From Actinomycetospora straminea (GTDB taxonomy: Bacteria; Actinomycetota; Actinomycetes; Mycobacteriales; Pseudonocardiaceae), in contig NZ_JAQZAN010000029.1 in assembly GCF_028737255.1 (NCBI RefSeq), forward strand, positions 1 through 64,000: a stretch of 64,000 nt of DNA, given 5' to 3'. Under the pieces are notes generated by a model, which saw only the letters and a program-made list of their open reading frames with translations, made no database searches and had not been told where the DNA came from. A program made the translations under genes and the position numbers. Of the stretch, positions 63,662-64,000 are shown piece by piece (the stretch's first letter is position 1; each line of letters starts with the position of its first letter).

Positions 63662-64000
63662 TCAGCCCGTCGCCGCCGTCGCCACCTGGTCGAGCACCAG
63701 CGCCAGCGGCGGCCACGCGGCGTGCCCCCGCCGCGTCACCGCCGACGCGCGGAGGTGCACGCCCGGGTCGGCGAGGGGCACGACGGTGATGCCGGGGCGT
63801 CGCGGGCGGTCCTGCGGCAGCAGGCCGACGCCGAGGCCGGCGAGGATGAGGTCCTCGACGAGGTCGAGGCTGTCGGCCTCGTGCGTGATCCGCAGCGGGA
63901 AGCCGGCCATCGAGGCGAGGGTGCGCAGGACCTGCTCGTCGGCGGTGTTGCGCGAGTTGCCGATCCAGGCCCGGTCGCGGAAGGCCGCGACGACGCCGGC
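63662..64000 (-). CDS. LysR family transcriptional regulator, partial (C-terminal part)
   Basis: The gene enters from the right edge; the window shows the C-terminal ~112 residues of the LysR effector domain: 'AFRDRAWIGNSRNTADEQVLRTLASMAGFPLRITHEADSLDLVEDLILAGLGVGLLPQDRPRRPGITVVPLADPG'. The 'DLVLAGLGVGLLP' turn is a family hallmark. The HTH is outside the window. It converges on the UvrA-like gene. Confidence 0.88.
   Translation of the reverse strand, partial: AGVVAAFRDRAWIGNSRNTADEQVLRTLASMAGFPLRITHEADSLDLVEDLILAGLGVGLLPQDRPRRPGITVVPLADPGVHLRASAVTRRGHAAWPPLALVLDQVATAATG

Overview
The window is about 64 kb of very GC-rich DNA whose genes show strong third-position G/C, many GTG starts and frequent 4-bp ATGA/GTGA overlaps. 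The gene content points to a high-GC actinobacterium, most likely of the Pseudonocardiales (inference): a gcvP - MerR - bifunctional nuclease - ftsR - garA - gcvH block in the order seen in mycobacteria, a GarA homologue with its ETTSVFR phospho-motif, a mycofactocin-coupled dehydrogenase, an F420-type PPOX protein and an actinobacterial CoaA. It looks like ordinary chromosome: no phage, integrase, insertion sequence, CRISPR array, rRNA or tRNA was seen.

Layout. 1-11.9 kb: the C-terminal part of a membrane protein with an extracellular beta-propeller (probably a Ser/Thr kinase), an AbrB-type membrane protein, a Uma2-type nuclease, a 5-formyl-THF cyclo-ligase-like protein, an ArsR-type regulator/SRPBCC/MFS operon, an AraC regulator divergent from a His-rich methyltransferase, a PLP decarboxylase with a HAD dehalogenase, and a DUF998 protein. 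12.2-17.7 kb: a complete, tightly coupled oleABCD operon for head-to-head long-chain olefin synthesis, facing a double-hotdog thioesterase. 17.8-30.2 kb: housekeeping and small regulators, including an XRE regulator with a clear palindromic operator, a truncated GPP34 gene, coaA, paired CNNM/CorC transporters and a secreted M15-like peptidase. 30.3-37 kb: an ACS-type MFS, an APC permease coupled to a universal stress protein, an AraC regulator/hydrolase pair, and an HTH/ClpN-domain pair behind twin palindromes. 37.2-44.3 kb: the glycine cleavage/FtsR/GarA block, with a tandem glycine riboswitch in front of gcvP. 44.4-50.2 kb: phosphatidyltransferase, 3-hydroxybutyrate dehydrogenase, GT9 glycosyltransferase, selD, a DUF742 protein, an S4 protein and a TauE permease. 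50.2-51.4 kb: a 1.2-kb non-coding region with six copies of a 25-bp element, three in each orientation. 51.4-64 kb: an AbiEi/DUF559-like gene, several SDRs, a YqeY protein, an ECF sigma factor coupled to an alkyltransferase carrying a C-terminal Ada metal domain, msrA, and an AraC/VOC/UvrA-like cluster, ending inside a LysR gene.

The items most worth following are the ECF sigma/Ogt-Ada pair (a possible alkylation-sensing switch), the six-copy repeat region, the ole operon, and a cluster of nine GTNAC motifs upstream of the DUF742 gene. Many genes have a TAnnnT -10 hexamer 7-8 bp before the start codon, which implies leaderless transcripts; this was used to choose starts.
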